DNA from: Hippopus hippopus
Taxonomy: Eukaryota > Mollusca > Bivalvia > Cardiida > Cardiidae
NCBI GenBank assembly: GCA_946811185.2
Contig: OX328102.1
Location: forward strand, 12,153,194-12,217,193
Length of the DNA: 64,000 nt
Reading direction: 5' to 3'
The notes beneath the pieces were generated by a model, which did not search any database, had not been told where the DNA came from, and saw only the letters and a list, made by a program, of their open reading frames with translations. Positions 32,811-45,353 of the stretch are shown here, one piece after another. The first letter of the stretch is position 1; each line of letters starts with the position of its first letter. A program made the translations under genes and the position numbers.

Positions 32811-33262
32811 TTATCAAGCAACAAAGCTTTAGACATTTCTAGATCTTAATTGAAACCATTTCCAGACAACAAATTAAATACAGCGCAAATAATAGGACTT
32901 GTTTTTGATTAAGAAGAAAGATTGTGGGAAAAGGAGAAGTTTCTGCTTACCATTTTCTCCTATTCTCAAAATGTTTTCAAAAGCCTTTTTCCTCAGGGTC
33001 TTGTAAAACGTTTGATTATTTGGTTAAGGGGTAAACCTTTACCATACAATCTCCAGTCTTAACGACTCCAAGGAAGAGGCCTTTTTAAAACATGAGAAAA
33101 CGAGAAAATGCTACACTGGTAACCAGCATTTTCTCCATTTCCCTAAATTTTCTCTACCCTTTCAATGGCAATTTTCCATTTTTGAATCACAATTATTTTG
33201 TTGTCTGCTAAAGCTTTCAATTTGGGCAAGTCTAAAATTTTGTTGTTTGGTAAAGAATTAAG
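32805..33262. repeat. Two M1 MITEs
   Basis: Copies at about 32805-33030 and 33035-33262, moderately diverged. Confidence 0.62.
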
Positions 33263-33900
33263 AGAACAAAATGTATATGATGTACAGCATATACATTTGT
33301 AATTTCCTGTGCAATATTGTAAAAAATTGTTATATGGTTTTTAATTTGTATGTGCATAGTGTAATGTGATAACCATAAATATTTCCATATTGAAAAAGGA
33401 TCAATTGCTCCTTCTGAGTGATTTTCTTTCTCTGAAGTCATTGCCCATTACAACAAATTTACAGTGACAACTTTGAAAACATTCCTGTAAATTAGCAATA
33501 GTTAACTTGAACAAAGAATTTGTACATGAATGGTGTTGTTAAAACATTATAGCAAAAAGATATCCTAATTCTGTATTTATAGCATTTTCTTCTTTTGCCA
33601 CAATGCTTTCAAAAGTGGTCTGCTGCAAGACAAAAAACCTTGTCTGTAAGAATTGATGATTTCTTTTTGCCCTGAATTTCCTTCAACAATGTAATTCTCA
33701 GAAATGATATGGTCGTTTTGACAAACACAATGTTTATCTGTGAATTGTAGATCTGTTTATATATCTTTTTTTCTGCATTATGTTCTGTCTCATCTCTGTC
33801 TAGATCTGTGTGTGTACTGATGTGTAGGACTGGTGTTCATGTGGTGAACACATACAGAATAATCAGAAGTAAACTCATAAAGTGAATACTTCAAAAGTGG
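33263..33900. other. AT-rich stretch, no gene seen
   Basis: Only an M1-like scrap around 33575-33625 (GCATTTTCTTCTTTTGCCAC). Confidence 0.4.
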
Positions 33901-33904
33901 ATGT

Positions 33905-34136
33905 CAATAAATAACTCTTTACCAGACAACAACTGTTTAGACTTGTTTATATTTAAAGCAACTGCAGATAACAAATTTGTCATGGCTGATATGATGGTAT
34001 TTGTATTTAGAGGGGTAAAAATCATTGTGGGAAAAGGAGAAATTGCTGGTTACCAGCATTTTCTCCTTTTCCTTCAATTTTTTCACAAGCTCCTTTCATC
34101 GGGGCGGTTAAAGTACAGGATTGTATGGTAAAGGGT
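33905..34136. repeat. M1 MITE
   Basis: Complete, with good ends (AACTCTTTACCAGAC and GGTAAAGGGT). 34137-34385 is AT-rich without features. Confidence 0.72.
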
Positions 34137-34385
34137 CAGTACCTCTTTTTCTCTTTATTTCTTCTTTCTTTTTTTTTTTTATAAAATTACCTTTTTGTTT
34201 GTAAATGTTCATGCAGTGAATGCTTACAGATAAACAGAGTGAACACATTAATTATACATGTACTTGTATTTTCCTCTTTCTCTTCTGATTTGTAAGATTT
34301 CATGAAGTTTTTACTCAAAGGTGAACACATATAGCAATTGCATTTTTTTACTGTTCATCTCTTTATTTTCTCCTCTCTCACTTCG

Positions 34386-34706
34386 CTGACCCTTGGTAGC
34401 ACAGTCAGTAGCGTACAGGACTTGAGACAAGGGGGTCAGTGGTTCGAATCTCTAGCTCATTCAATTTCTTTCTGAGGATTGATGATATAGTCACTGTGAC
34501 AGGATTCATTCTCCTTTCACCACTGATCATTGTTATGAGGATGGTTATGTGGGGATGCAGTCTGAGGCTTTGGAAGATTATATTGCAAAGTACTGATAAA
34601 AGAAACTCCAGGAAAGCTTGGATAGTTGCACTGGCTGCCAGGATATAATTGAAATATGTTGAAAGGGGCATTGAACACTTTACAAACAAACAAAACAAAT
34701 AAATCT
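34386..34706 (+). repeat. S1 SINE, best tRNA-like head
   Basis: An A box (TAGCACAGTCAG) and B box (GGTTCGAATC) at tRNA spacing, S1 body, and a CAAACAAACAAAACAAATAA tail. The best copy for defining the family. Confidence 0.78.
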
Positions 34707-35789
34707 CTCTCACTTTTGGTCTACTTATATGCATGGATTTAGATGATGAAAATTGATATAACTGAAAACAAAAGGTTATAATAAAGAATACTCATGTTTG
34801 CTTTCAATATCTTCTTTTACTTTGACCTGTTCCTGTACAAGATGATGTAATTTAGACTAGTCCATGTCAGAGATTTTCATTTGCGGAAAATTTTCCTCAT
34901 TCGCAGAATGAAACAATTTTCATATGCGGAAATGTTTTATACATTGTTCGCGGAAATTTTGGAAACATGATTACCTCTTCCCTCAGCTAGTCAGTATTAA
35001 ACATCCATGCTAGATTTCATTGCTATATATATACACTTTTCTCAAAGTATCCAGGAAAATGAATATAGTAGGATATGCACCACAAAACAGTTCATTGAAG
35101 TGCTCATGAAATGACTCTGTGCTTTGTTTGTCCGTTTCACGTCTTTGGTAATGCAGCCCACATGACTGTAAGGAGGGGAGGGAGTTGAATCATAAGTAGT
35201 TCACAACCGGGTTATTGGCAAAATCGTGCATTTTTTATGGTCGGGACAATCTGGCATGATACATTCGGCAAATACACCTTTGTTACATGGCTGAATAGAG
35301 TGAACTCCAGCATAATGCTTAAACCATTGGTCTTCATTGCTGTCATTGTCCATGTTTTGGCTAGATAGCCCTAGGCCTTTAATTTTTAGCCAACAATTTT
35401 GCCCAAGATGGAATCTATAGCACTGAATAATTGTCAAGGTGAAGGTTTCCCTAATGACATTAGGCAGTGCCTTTTCAAAGTCAACATGTACAATAGCTGG
35501 TTTCAGCTCAAATGGTGGTCGTCACAGAGGGAAATGGTAGCATCCCACATGTGTGTGTATGTAGTTTGTATCTGATTACAGAGTAAGGCGAACAGAAGTG
35601 ATATGTAATGTCCATTTTTTAGACCATGGATACAGTACAACTGGCGAAAGAACTTTGGACAGCACATGCTTGTGCCATGGTGCGATATTGCGCTTTTGAA
35701 AAACAGAGCTGTTAAATTTATGTGCCCTAATGAAAAGGTAGTTTTTCAGCTTTTGATATGCATTTAATTTTCGTTTTTCTGCAAATGAA
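34707..35789. other. AT-rich stretch, no gene seen
   Basis: No convincing coding, RNA or repeat signal. The open frames here lack splice or start support. A small TTTCAT..GCGGAAA repetition lies at about 34875-34945. Confidence 0.4.
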
Positions 35790-36198
35790 ATTCGCTTGTC
35801 TAAATCAAGCATATAAGCAGACGACAAATTGGATATGGCTGATTAAATGAACTTTATCTCTCAAAGGGTTGAAACTATTTGGGTGAAAGGAGAAATATGC
35901 TGGTGACCAGCACTCTCTTTTCTTTAACCATTTCGGTGCCATAGGCCAAAACAGGGACTTTTGCAGATGGCACAGATCAAGATCAGATTGCACAGAAGGT
36001 GCAGTCTGATCTTGGATCTATTTCGTCTGCTTGTTTAGTCACGCCTATGAGACAAAAATCCTTCTGAGTCTCAGTGGATTCTATTTTCAGGCATCGAAAA
36101 AGGTCGGGTTTATATATTTGGTGCTGAAAGTGTTAATGTTTGTAAAAGCCTTTTTCATCATGGTCCTAAAAATGTGGGGTTGTTTGGTAAAGATTAAA
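35790..36198. repeat. M1 MITE split by an M4 insertion
   Basis: The M1 left part (35790-35923) ends within the CTTTTCT of its centre; the right part resumes at 36137 with TGTTTGTAAAAGCC and ends GGTAAAG. Confidence 0.75.
35928..36132. repeat. M4 MITE nested in M1, TTAA duplicated
   Basis: TTAA at 35924-35927 and 36133-36136. The ends are CCATTTCGGTGCC and GGTGCTGAAAGTG, with a central AGATCAAGATCAGATTGCAC palindrome. This is the clearest complete M4. Confidence 0.78.
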
Positions 36199-36324
36199 AG
36201 AAACTCATGGATCAGAAACAATCTGATTTAATTGGATATTATAATGCTCAGCTTATACTTGTTGTTAAGTTGACTTCCTTTTCCTTGACCCTACTTTTCA
36301 TTTTAGACCGTTATATACAGATAT

Positions 36325-37345
36325 TAACCCTTCACCACACTTTCATAAGTTTTAACAACCCTGTGAAAAAAGCCTTTTTAAAAACATTGTGGGAAAAGGA
36401 GAAAATGCTGGTAACCAGCATTTTCTTCTTTTCCCAAATTTTGTTCTACCCTGTTCCAGCATTTGAGCTACATTTGACTTTGTTGTCTGCAAATGCTTTC
36501 AATTTGGACAAGCCTAAATTTTTGTCATCTGATAAAATTTTGGACTTGTCCAATTTCAAAGTAATTTCAGATGAAAAAAAATCATTGTCATTGAACTTTT
36601 TACCACACAACAGTATTTTAGACCATTCATATTTGAAAGCATTTGCAGATGACAAATGTAGCTCAAAACGACAATTTCTGTCTCTGTCTAGGGTAGAAAA
36701 CATCATGGGAAAAGGAGAAAATGCTGGTTACCAGCATTTTCTCCTTTTTCCCCACAGTCTTTTCAAAAGTTGTCTCAATCAGGGTTGTTGAATCTGGGAT
36801 TGTGTGGTAAAGGGTTAAATGATTGCAGATCCTTTTTGTGGAAAAAAAGAGAAAATGCTGGTTACTGGCATTTTCTTCTTTTCCCACAATGTTTTCAAAA
36901 CTTTTCTTCCTTAGGGTCATTTAACTGGGATTGTGTGGTCAAGGATTAACTCTACCAATTTCAAAATTGTAGACTTGCCTAAGTTGAAACCATTTGCAGA
37001 TGACAATGGGGGTATGTCAGAAATGGTAAAAATTGCTTATGCTAGGAAAGAAAACATTGTGTGTAAAGGAGAAGATGCTGCTACCAGTGCAATCTCTTTT
37101 TCCCTCAATTTTTTTAAGGGCCATCTTCATTGATGTCGTCTAAACACTGGATCGTCTGGTAAACTGTTAAAAATTTCAATGTTCTCTACCAGTTGATAAA
37201 ATTTTAGACTTGTTCATATTGACAACATTTGCTGATGATTGGATTTGTTTTTGAAAGGGTTGAAAACATTGTCGGAGAAAGAGAAAATGCTAGTTGCCAT
37301 CATTTTTTTTTCCTTTTTTCCACAATATTGTTAAGTTTTTGTCTC
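36325..37345. repeat. Run of five M1 MITEs
   Basis: Copies at about 36325-36540, 36592-36819, 36820-36945 (right half), 36950-37168 and 37180-37345. The third and fourth share the TTAA at 36946-36949. Confidence 0.7.
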
Positions 37346-37369
37346 ATAATAACATTTTTGACTTACCCA

Positions 37370-37450
37370 AGGGGTCCTACGTGGCTCAGAGCTGAAGTGT
37401 TGCACTCGCAAAGCAGAGGCCCCAGGTTAAAGACCCACTTGAAGCAACAG
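37370..37450 (+). repeat. S2 SINE fragment
   Basis: GTGGCTCAGAGCTGAAG with GAGGCCCCAGGTTAAAGACC, the tRNA-like head of the S2 family found complete at 39.94 kb. Confidence 0.55.
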
Positions 37451-37484
37451 GTCTTTAAAACTTGGGATCGCGTGATAAAGGTTT

Positions 37485-37710
37485 AACTCTTTACCAAACA
37501 ACAAAATTTTAGACTCATAGAAATCAAAAGCTTTTGCAGACAACAAATTATTCGTGGCTCAAATTGTGGAATTTGTCTCTGAAAGGGTAGAAAACATTGT
37601 GGGTAAAGGAGAAAATGCTGGTTACCAGCATTTTCTCCTTTTCCTTCAATGTTTTCAAAAGGCTTCTTCCCCAAGGTTGTTAAAACTCGGAATTGTGTGG
37701 TAAAAGGTAA
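37485..37710. repeat. M1 MITE
   Basis: Both ends present, with an intact central palindrome. Confidence 0.78.
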
Positions 37711-37857
37711 AGAAGTCCAAAGGGGTGAGTGTATTTATTTGACCCTGAGAGAGTTCAGGAAACTTCCCTTCAGGATATTTGAACTATATTCACCTGGAGT
37801 TCCTGTAAATACTTATTGTTGCAGTCTTCCTGTCAACTTCCTTTTGAACCTCAACAC

Positions 37858-37928
37858 TTTTTTTCATGCTAAACATTTCAATTTTTTTCATGCTAAACAT
37901 TTGGTTCTTTTTTGTGCTAAACATTTGA
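37858..37928 (+). repeat. ~20 bp tandem repeat
   Basis: Three units of TTTTTCATGCTAAACATTT, the last with GTGC for ATGC. Confidence 0.65.
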
Positions 37929-37934
37929 AAAACA

Positions 37935-38330
37935 CTTTACCAAACAATTCCTTGTTATAATGATCCTGATGAAAAAGGCTTGTGGAAACTTTTCTGAAAA
38001 GAAGGAGATGGTGGTATCCATCATTTTCTCCTTTTCATATAATGTTTTCTACCTTTACAAAATGGCTGCCAAGCTCTGTAACACAATCCCCAGCTCAGCC
38101 AATTTCTTTCCACGGATTGATGAAAGTCATTGCAACAGGATTCACTCTTCTCTCCCCGCTGATCATTGCTTTAAGGATGGTTATGTTGGAAAGCAGCAAG
38201 GGGCTTGGAGGGAATATTGTGCAAAGTTCTAGTAAGATAAACTCTAGAAAGCATGGATAGGTGCTCTGGCTGCTACCTCGATGTTGAAAGTTATGTTTAA
38301 CACCAAAAAACAAAATACCATTACAAAGAG
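37935..38330 (+). repeat. M1 half and S1 SINE
   Basis: An M1 left half (37935-38060) followed by an S1 body at about 38077-38316 lacking most of its tRNA head. Confidence 0.6.
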
Positions 38331-38524
38331 ATTTTTCACCATTTCAGCCATATTTGATTATTTGTCTGCAAATGCTGAAGTGTTACATTTATATTCTTCA
38401 AGCTCTCGGGGTAATTGCCTTGTCTGTGGGTATCTGACAAGGTCCTCTTCACCATTCTCCTCCTCTACAGAAAGTTTTCAGCTTTACACCACCAAGCATA
38501 AAGAACTTTTGTTAACATAAATGC

Positions 38525-39475
38525 TTAACCCTTTCCCAAATAATCCCTGGTTTTCACGACCCGGAGAAAGAAGCCTTCTGAAAACATTGTGGGAAAAGGA
38601 GAAAATGCTGGTAACCAGCATTTTCTCCTTTTCCCACAATGTTTTCTTCCCTTCCCAAAACAAATTTCAATTTTTTAGTCACACTAATTTTGTCGTCTGC
38701 AAATGCTTCCAATTTGGACTAGTCTAAAATTTTGTCTTTTGGTAAAGAGTTAACCCAGTGAAATAAAAGTGTAAATTCTAAGAATTGCTTTTTAAAAACT
38801 GCTTCACTCACAATCTTTAAACATACAGTATTTAGCTATGTAAATTATAGATAAGACTTCACATTTTGTTTAGTCTGATCTTGCTCTCCACAGTCCAAAT
38901 TTGGTTAACCCTTTCACAAATTAATGACAAAATTGTAGACTCTTTCAAATTTGAAGTATTTGCAGATGACACATTGAATGTGGCTTAAATGATGGGATTT
39001 GTATTTGAAATTGTTAAAAATCTTGACGAAAAGGAGAAAATACTGCCTACCCACATTTTCTTCTTTTCCCAATTTTTTCAAATGCATTCGCAAAATTTCG
39101 AAATTATTTGGTAAGGGCTGAACACTCTTAAACTAGCAAGGAAATTAAAACCTTACAGTTTCCCATGTGACTTAATTATTGCGGCACATTTGACAGGCAC
39201 ACAGAAGTCTTATTTACAACTGGAAGACTATTTCCTGTCAACCTTTACCAAACAATCCTATGTTGATGCAACCCTGAAAAAGACATTTAGAAACATCGCT
39301 GGGAACGGAAAACTTGGAAAATGCGCGTAATCGGCATGTTTTTTTTTTCCTCTCCCAGGACCATTTTTCTCCTACTTCAAAAAGATACCATCATTTCAGT
39401 TGCAGTTTATTTTTTTGTTTTTATGTAAAAGCTTTGTATATGGACATGTAGTAAGTTTCATCGCCTGATAAAAAA
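38525..39475. repeat. Three M1 MITEs
   Basis: A well-preserved copy at 38525-38753 and two worn copies at about 38900-39125 and 39240-39475. Confidence 0.68.
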
Positions 39476-39674
39476 TTAATTGCATTTCATAGATTTCTTT
39501 TCACCAGTTCCGGCCCCTTTCATTCTACAAAGCAGGGAATAAATTAGGGGTGAAAAAAAGGTCACGCTATTCTTTTCATCTTCTCTTCCAGACCATAGAA
39601 TGTCATTGTTATGCTTGTTTAAATTGAAGGCGTTTGAAGACAACAAATCGACCTTTACCACACAATCATGACTT

Positions 39675-39901
39675 TAACTTTTTACCAAACGAAAAAATAT
39701 GAACTGGTCTAAATTGAAAGCTTCTACGGACGACAAAATTAATGTGACTAAAAAATTAAAATTTCCGGTGGAAAGGGTAGAAAACATTGTGGGAAAAGGA
39801 GAAAATGCTGGTTACCAGCATTTTCTCCTTTTTCCACAATGTTTTCAAAAGGCTTCTTTCTCAGGCCCGTAAAAACACGGTTTTGTTTGGTAAAGGGTTA
39901 A
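39675..39901. repeat. M1 MITE
   Basis: Complete, near consensus, TTAA on both sides. Confidence 0.78.
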
Positions 39902-39943
39902 ATGATGAAAATTACCATCATTTAAATGACCAGCAGGGGTCCT

Positions 39944-40180
39944 GTGTGGCTCAGTGGTAAAATGTAGGACTCGTGACCTGGAGGCCCCTGGTTCGAGCCT
40001 CACTGGCTCCACTGGGCCTTTAATAGGAGTGTCCTTGGGTGAGACACTTCAGAGCCCCAGCCTCGTACTGGTGAAACCCAGGAATACATGTATAGGTGAG
40101 CTGTTGCAATGATACGACTGAAATATTGTTGAAAGCGGCGTAAAAACACCATTCAAACAAACAGACAAAATTAAATGACC
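39944..40180 (+). repeat. S2 SINE (tRNA-derived)
   Basis: A box TGGCTCAGTGGTA and B box GGTTCGAGCCTC, then a unique body with GTCCTTGGGTGAGACACTTC and a tail AAACACCATTCAAACAAAC. The body differs from S1, though the tails are similar. Confidence 0.72.
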
Positions 40181-40277
40181 AGCACTTAATTTTGCTGTAG
40201 AGCATATGGTCAAAAAAGTTGTTATACTGCAGTATATACCACAGTATTCAGTACAAAACCATGGTGTATTGCGGTAT

Positions 40278-43200
40278 TAGACCTTGAGCCACCAATAGAC
40301 CTCCCACCCCCCCGGGGGAATTTTCGGCACAATTATTTTCCGAAACCCCAAGGTCTCCTGAGTACTTTGTCAAAGTCTACCACCTGGCGAGCGGGGCTTT
40401 TGCGAGTTATAGAGGTCAAAGGTCATCAAGTGCACTGTTGCATGCAAGATATCAATGAATAACAGTTCAGGTTAAATTTTCATTTCATTTTCTACATTTA
40501 ATATGTCAGAAACATGTTCAGATGGGTTTATACACTCATATCTTTAGTCAAAACAGCTGTTTCACACAAATGGAAGCAATTTTGTTTGAATCAAAGCACT
40601 GAGAGAACTGTTCTTGGCCATGTTTGTGAGAGTAAAATGGCTGGTACCCAAAAACTTATCCATAGCATACAAAATCAACAATTATGGTCTTAGTGATACA
40701 GAATAGATTCCATGACAAACAATGTGCCTTACCATTATATTTTATCCTATCTATAAGCTGTGTCAGCAAAGGAAATCAGAGTATTAATAGTGACAAATGT
40801 TAAGCTTTTTTTTTTTTTAATCTTATGATATTTGCTGGAATTAAAGATATTTCTTGCTGTTGACCCATAAGAACTCATTTGGCGTCGGGATTTTTTTTAT
40901 CACTTCTATAATCAACAGTAATTTTCCACATTAAATTGGTATTGTATCAAACCCAGTGAATAAAGTTGTTTAGATCTTTTTCTTAATGGTGGCCCTTTAT
41001 AGAGTTCGAGACTAATATGAAGTTGCCTTTCATTGAAATGGTAACTGATTTTTACAACAGATCATTCCATGCTAAATGAAAATCTATCCACTATCACCAG
41101 TTGACCACATTCATGAAGTCAACATTGTTATCATCTTTCTCATCACTTGGTTAGAATTATATTTCAATGTGTTAACTAAATCATTACTATGATTTATACT
41201 CTGTATTATTTATACATATACTGCATGTCTATGACATGAGGAAGTAACCAGTAAACATTGTAAAAATTCAATAAAGATTCTGTTCTGTTAACAGTATGAC
41301 ATTTTTACCACAATTGGAAAACCTCAAAATGTACGCAAAGAGGGCATGCATAAAACCATTTCTGAAACAGTCTGGGTTTGTTATTCTCTAAATGATTCCA
41401 AGGTAGCATTTTGCAAAACAGGATTTACTTTTGTCGAATTACAGATACTTCCCTTCACAGCATAGACTTTACGAATGAGAAATCAGGTCAGAAAAGAAGA
41501 AAATGTCTCCCCAGTAGATTACTGATCATTTCTTCCTAAAGATGGGCAATTATTGGTGCATCACTTATATGGAATAACACAGTAAAATGAAATCTATCAT
41601 TTTTAACAGGGAAACAAAACCCTGGAAATTATAATAAGCCCATGATCGTGATACCAAATGCAAAAAAAAAATGTTCATCTGTTCATGCAGAATAATACAA
41701 TTATGCTGATATTGGATGAGGTGGTGCTAAGCACAATCTAAGTATATTGCAGCAGGCGTTTTCTTTTCGACATACGACAGGTACCTTTATATACATGTTT
41801 GATAGAAAGAAAAACAAACCTCATGCACAGGCCTTTTGCCCATAGCAGAAATAAGGAAAGTCAGTAATCATCTATCAAACAAGGTAAATGATAACTGGCC
41901 AGCTAAAATATCAAAAAAGCGTCTGTCTCTGTTAAATGTGTACAATATCAAACAAAAAACTTAAAAAAAGCAAGTTTTGAATTTACACAGATGATAAATC
42001 ACTAGAATACAATGTAACTGAGTAAAAGAAGACATGCAAGCAGAAAGCAATTAGTTATACATATGTAAGAACAAGATAATCTGAGCCATAAAAGGATTGC
42101 CATATGAATGATGATAATTTGCATGACCTTTACGCCAAAAATATGTTAATGACAAGAACATTAACAGTACATGGTAACACAAAAATGACCTTTATTTCAA
42201 AGGTAACATAAAAAGGAAACAAAATGGATAAAAGAATAGGGAAAAAAAACAAGGCTCTTCATTGCATAGTTTAAGACTTACAGCATATTATATCAAACCC
42301 AATGCATCTCATTTCCAACATTTTTATTAGCTTTTTTTATAGTCATGGCGCGATGCTTCATTTTATTTTCTTGTTTCTTAATGCCAAGCAGTTAACGTGA
42401 AATAATTCTGAACAGGTAAGAACGGAAAAACGGCAACCACAGTTTTCATAACAAAAACATAAAGCCACAAATATGGCTGGTAGGCATGAGAATGATGATG
42501 GTGAAGATTTTACAGAGCAAATACAAGCATGAATGAGCTGTCATTCACTAAAACACTATGGTCCTCTGTAAATGAATACTGACCAACAATGTAAGATAAC
42601 AGGTGCATCTGCTCTATTGAAATATCAAATCCGCATGAGGAATTCAATTCATCTTGGTAACTCACATTGCTAGTAAATCACCTGATTACTTAATTGATGT
42701 GTGTAAAAAGTGAAACAATATTAACTACAAATAATATATCTCTGATTTTGGGCAGTCAGCTCTTGCGGCGCCAAACATTTAATGTCCACCTCTTTCGATG
42801 CCTGGAAATAGGCTCCACTGAAACTCAGAAAGAGTTTTATCATATTAGGCTTGACTAAACAAGTGGATGAAAGAATTCCAAGATCAGACTGCATATTCTG
42901 TGCAGTCTCACTGTCTGATCTTGATCTATGTCATCCGCAAATGCGTCTGTTTTCGCCTATAGTGCTGAAAGGATTAAATTCATGCATATGTATGCTGTAT
43001 TTAACTAAAAAGGTGGAAATGCCTGTAGGCCATACCTTTACTACTTTGTCATGGCAAGTTCAATCTTTAGTACTTTGATATCATTGTCTGAGAGAACTAA
43101 ATTGATAAAATAACAAGAGAAGGCAATGTAGATAGCATATGCAATGTCTTCTTAGTAAATAAGATCAAGATATATTTTACTTTTAAACTTTTTTGTCCAT

Positions 43201-43935
43201 TTTGTAGATGCAAGAGTTAAATGCTACACAATGTATCAGTAACTACAGTACTTTGATTTACACTAAAAGTTTTTTTTTGTTTTCAGTAATGAATAACTAT
43301 TAAGATGAATATAAGCATACCAATAAATTTTATTTTTTTTTTTAATCTAAAATAAAGAAATGAACCAGATAGTTGTTGAATTCTCAGCAACTGATACAAA
43401 AAATTAAAAAGTATATAAATGAACTTTGGTTATAAGTGCTTCCATTTTATCCATGAATATGACAAATTGATATACAGTTAATCAGAAAATGCCATTTAGG
43501 ATGCATTCAAGGCATTTGTGATCAAAAAAATGCACTTTATCTGAAAAATATCCCAGTAGTTTCTCAGATTATGACTTTTTGGAAGCTTGAATCATAAAAA
43601 ATAGTGCTGTCAGTGCTTTGATTCGCATTAAATGTTCTTTTATTTTGTTAGAAATGCATATAATTATCTAAATATAAGCTTTTTACATTACCTGAGATCA
43701 TTTGGGACTTTCACAAGGTATAAAATTTCCAATGAACTGTCAAATAAGGATTGACTAATAAGGTTAGGGTTAGGGGTGCACTTGATGACCTTTGACCTCT
43801 ATAACTTCCAAAAGCCCCACTCGCCAGCTGGCAGACTTTGGGAATATGCTCAGGAGACCTTGGGGCTCAAGAAAATCATAGTCCCGAAAATTCCCCCGGG
43901 GGGGGGGAGCAAACACCCTGCTGGCTCATAGTCTA
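40278..43935. mobile_element. 3.66 kb element with ~160 bp terminal inverted repeats
   Basis: The left end (40278-40435) and right end (43776-43935) are inverted copies of one another along their whole length. They share TGAGCCA, CCCCCGGGGGAATTTTCGG, CCCCAAGGTCTCCTGAG, GGCGAG(C/T)GGGGCTTTTG and TTATAGAGGTCAAAGGTCAT. The interior is AT-rich with no substantial ORF and carries an M4-type MITE at about 42780-42976. It is non-autonomous or decayed. No clear target duplication could be read by eye. Confidence 0.72.
42780..42976. repeat. M4 MITE inside the 3.66 kb element
   Basis: The core CAAGATCAGACTGCATATTC pairs with TCTGATCTTGATC, ending TGCTGAAAGGATTAA. Confidence 0.6.
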
Positions 43936-44149
43936 TATAGTTTTCTGGTGGTACCCAGCCCTAACCATAATGATCAACTACATTTTTCAAATGAGTCAAG
44001 CCTGGGTAAAAGCTTAACATTTTTTAATAAACCAATGAACAATCTATTTACATTTTATGAACTTGCTAGTCACCATAAATTTCTTATTTACTTAAGTTGG
44101 CATTTATATGTAATTTTTGTAGAGATACTTTTACAGTGACCAATTGACT

Positions 44150-44400
44150 TAGTGATGAATGAAGACTTATTTCGTCAAAAAAGTGATGAGGAAGATAAAT
44201 CTGTAATGTTTATTTCATTCCAAGGTAGAAAACAGTACTGGTAATTTACAGTGAATCCAAACCATATTTGTTAAAAAAAAAGAGGATGCAGAAGAAGAAG
44301 AATCTGTTATGTTTATTTCATTCTAAGGTAGAAAGAAGTCAAGGTAATTAAATGTGAATCCAAACCATATTTGTCAAAAAAGTGATTTAAGGGTCGTTTA
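44150..44400 (+). repeat. ~127 bp direct duplication
   Basis: Two copies of a segment with ATGTTTATTTCATTC, AAGGTAGAAA, and GTGAATCCAAACCATATTTG. On the minus strand each contains AATAAA, so this may lie in the 3' UTR of the minus-strand exon candidates. Confidence 0.6.
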
Positions 44401-44545
44401 ACCTTAACACTGTGCCTTATGATCACATTCATAGTATTTATGCAGTAATGTGCATTTGAAACTTGTAACTTGAAATCTGCAGACTGAAGGTCCAGATCAG
44501 CATAAGCATATGCAGTCTGATCAGAGACTACACATTTTTTCAATA
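44400..44545. repeat. Worn M4-type MITE core
   Basis: GTCCAGATCAGCATAAGC and TATGCAGTCTGATCAGAGAC, an imperfect palindrome. Confidence 0.45.
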
Positions 44546-44826
44546 TCTCTAGGTTCCTGTATAGTTTTTAATACTGTTTTGTAAAACAATAAAATCATCT
44601 TTCTCTACAATACAAATGTGGACTCTGATTTAAATCTACACCATTGACAAATGTCAAGTTTTACCTTGTCTAGGCTGATTTATTACATGTAGGGAACATG
44701 AAAGTGTTGCTTGTATTTCCAAGTCATCAGTTCAGAAGATTATAGGAGCCATTTTATCATATCACATGCAATTAATAGCTATACAGAACTACACAAACTG
44801 ATAGGAGTCCAATACATCATGCTTCA

Positions 44827-44905
44827 ATAGGTTGCATTTTCTGCTTCAAGAACTTTCTTTCGCTTAGCACTGCTCATAATTGCACTTGCATCCATATACG
44901 GTGCT
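44827..44905 (-). CDS. Candidate terminal exon of an unidentified minus-strand gene
   Basis: On the minus strand, a good pyrimidine-rich acceptor (TTCTTTCCTGTCTACTTCAG) is followed by an open frame APYMDASAIMSSAKRKKVLE.. that ends ENATY and TGA. The frame needs one leftover base from the exon before, and the candidate at 45295-45353 supplies it. The product is not recognised. Confidence 0.38.
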
Positions 44906-45294
44906 GAAGTAGACAGGAAAGAACATGAATAACAAATAGGTACTATCTTTTGAATCATATCTGTGATTCTTACCTGTATTTTCAAATGAAGCAAATTGCT
45001 GGTCTCTTTCTCCAATACCATCAACATGTATTTCACATTGTAAAATGGGTGGATGGGGTAACATTATTTCACTTTTATATCATAAATACACATGTACATG
45101 TGTTCTTCAGTGCAAAAATCTTTCAAACAGAATATAGATGACTTAATCATTTGCATTTCTTTATTTTTTACTCGGATGACTTTGACCCAGAAGTCAACTA
45201 ATATATCTAAAAAAGTGTAGTTTTTCACCATTTCATGGTCAGAACTGAGGTCAGCCAGACAGATGTGACGTCAGTAAAGACACAGTAATATCAC

Positions 45295-45353
45295 CTAACA
45301 GTAAAGGATAATTTATGATATTCATCATTGATGATCTGCCCACCTTCTGGACA
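45295..45353 (-). CDS. Candidate internal exon, minus strand, unidentified
   Basis: 59 nt between a TTTATTTAAG acceptor and a TTAG|gtgata donor. With the phase of its neighbours it reads SVQKVGRSSMMNIINYPLLL. A second open frame (CPEGGQIINDEYHKLSFTV) looks more protein-like but breaks the phase. Confidence 0.3.

Noticed and set aside
34386..34470. tRNA genes suggested by A and B boxes (also at 39950 and 50220)
   Set aside because: No complete cloverleaf with paired acceptor arms, and each is followed by the shared S1/S2 body and AAAC tail, so these are SINE heads.
43761..43775. A telomere or chromosome end
   Set aside because: Only about two and a half TTAGGG units, with ordinary sequence on both sides.
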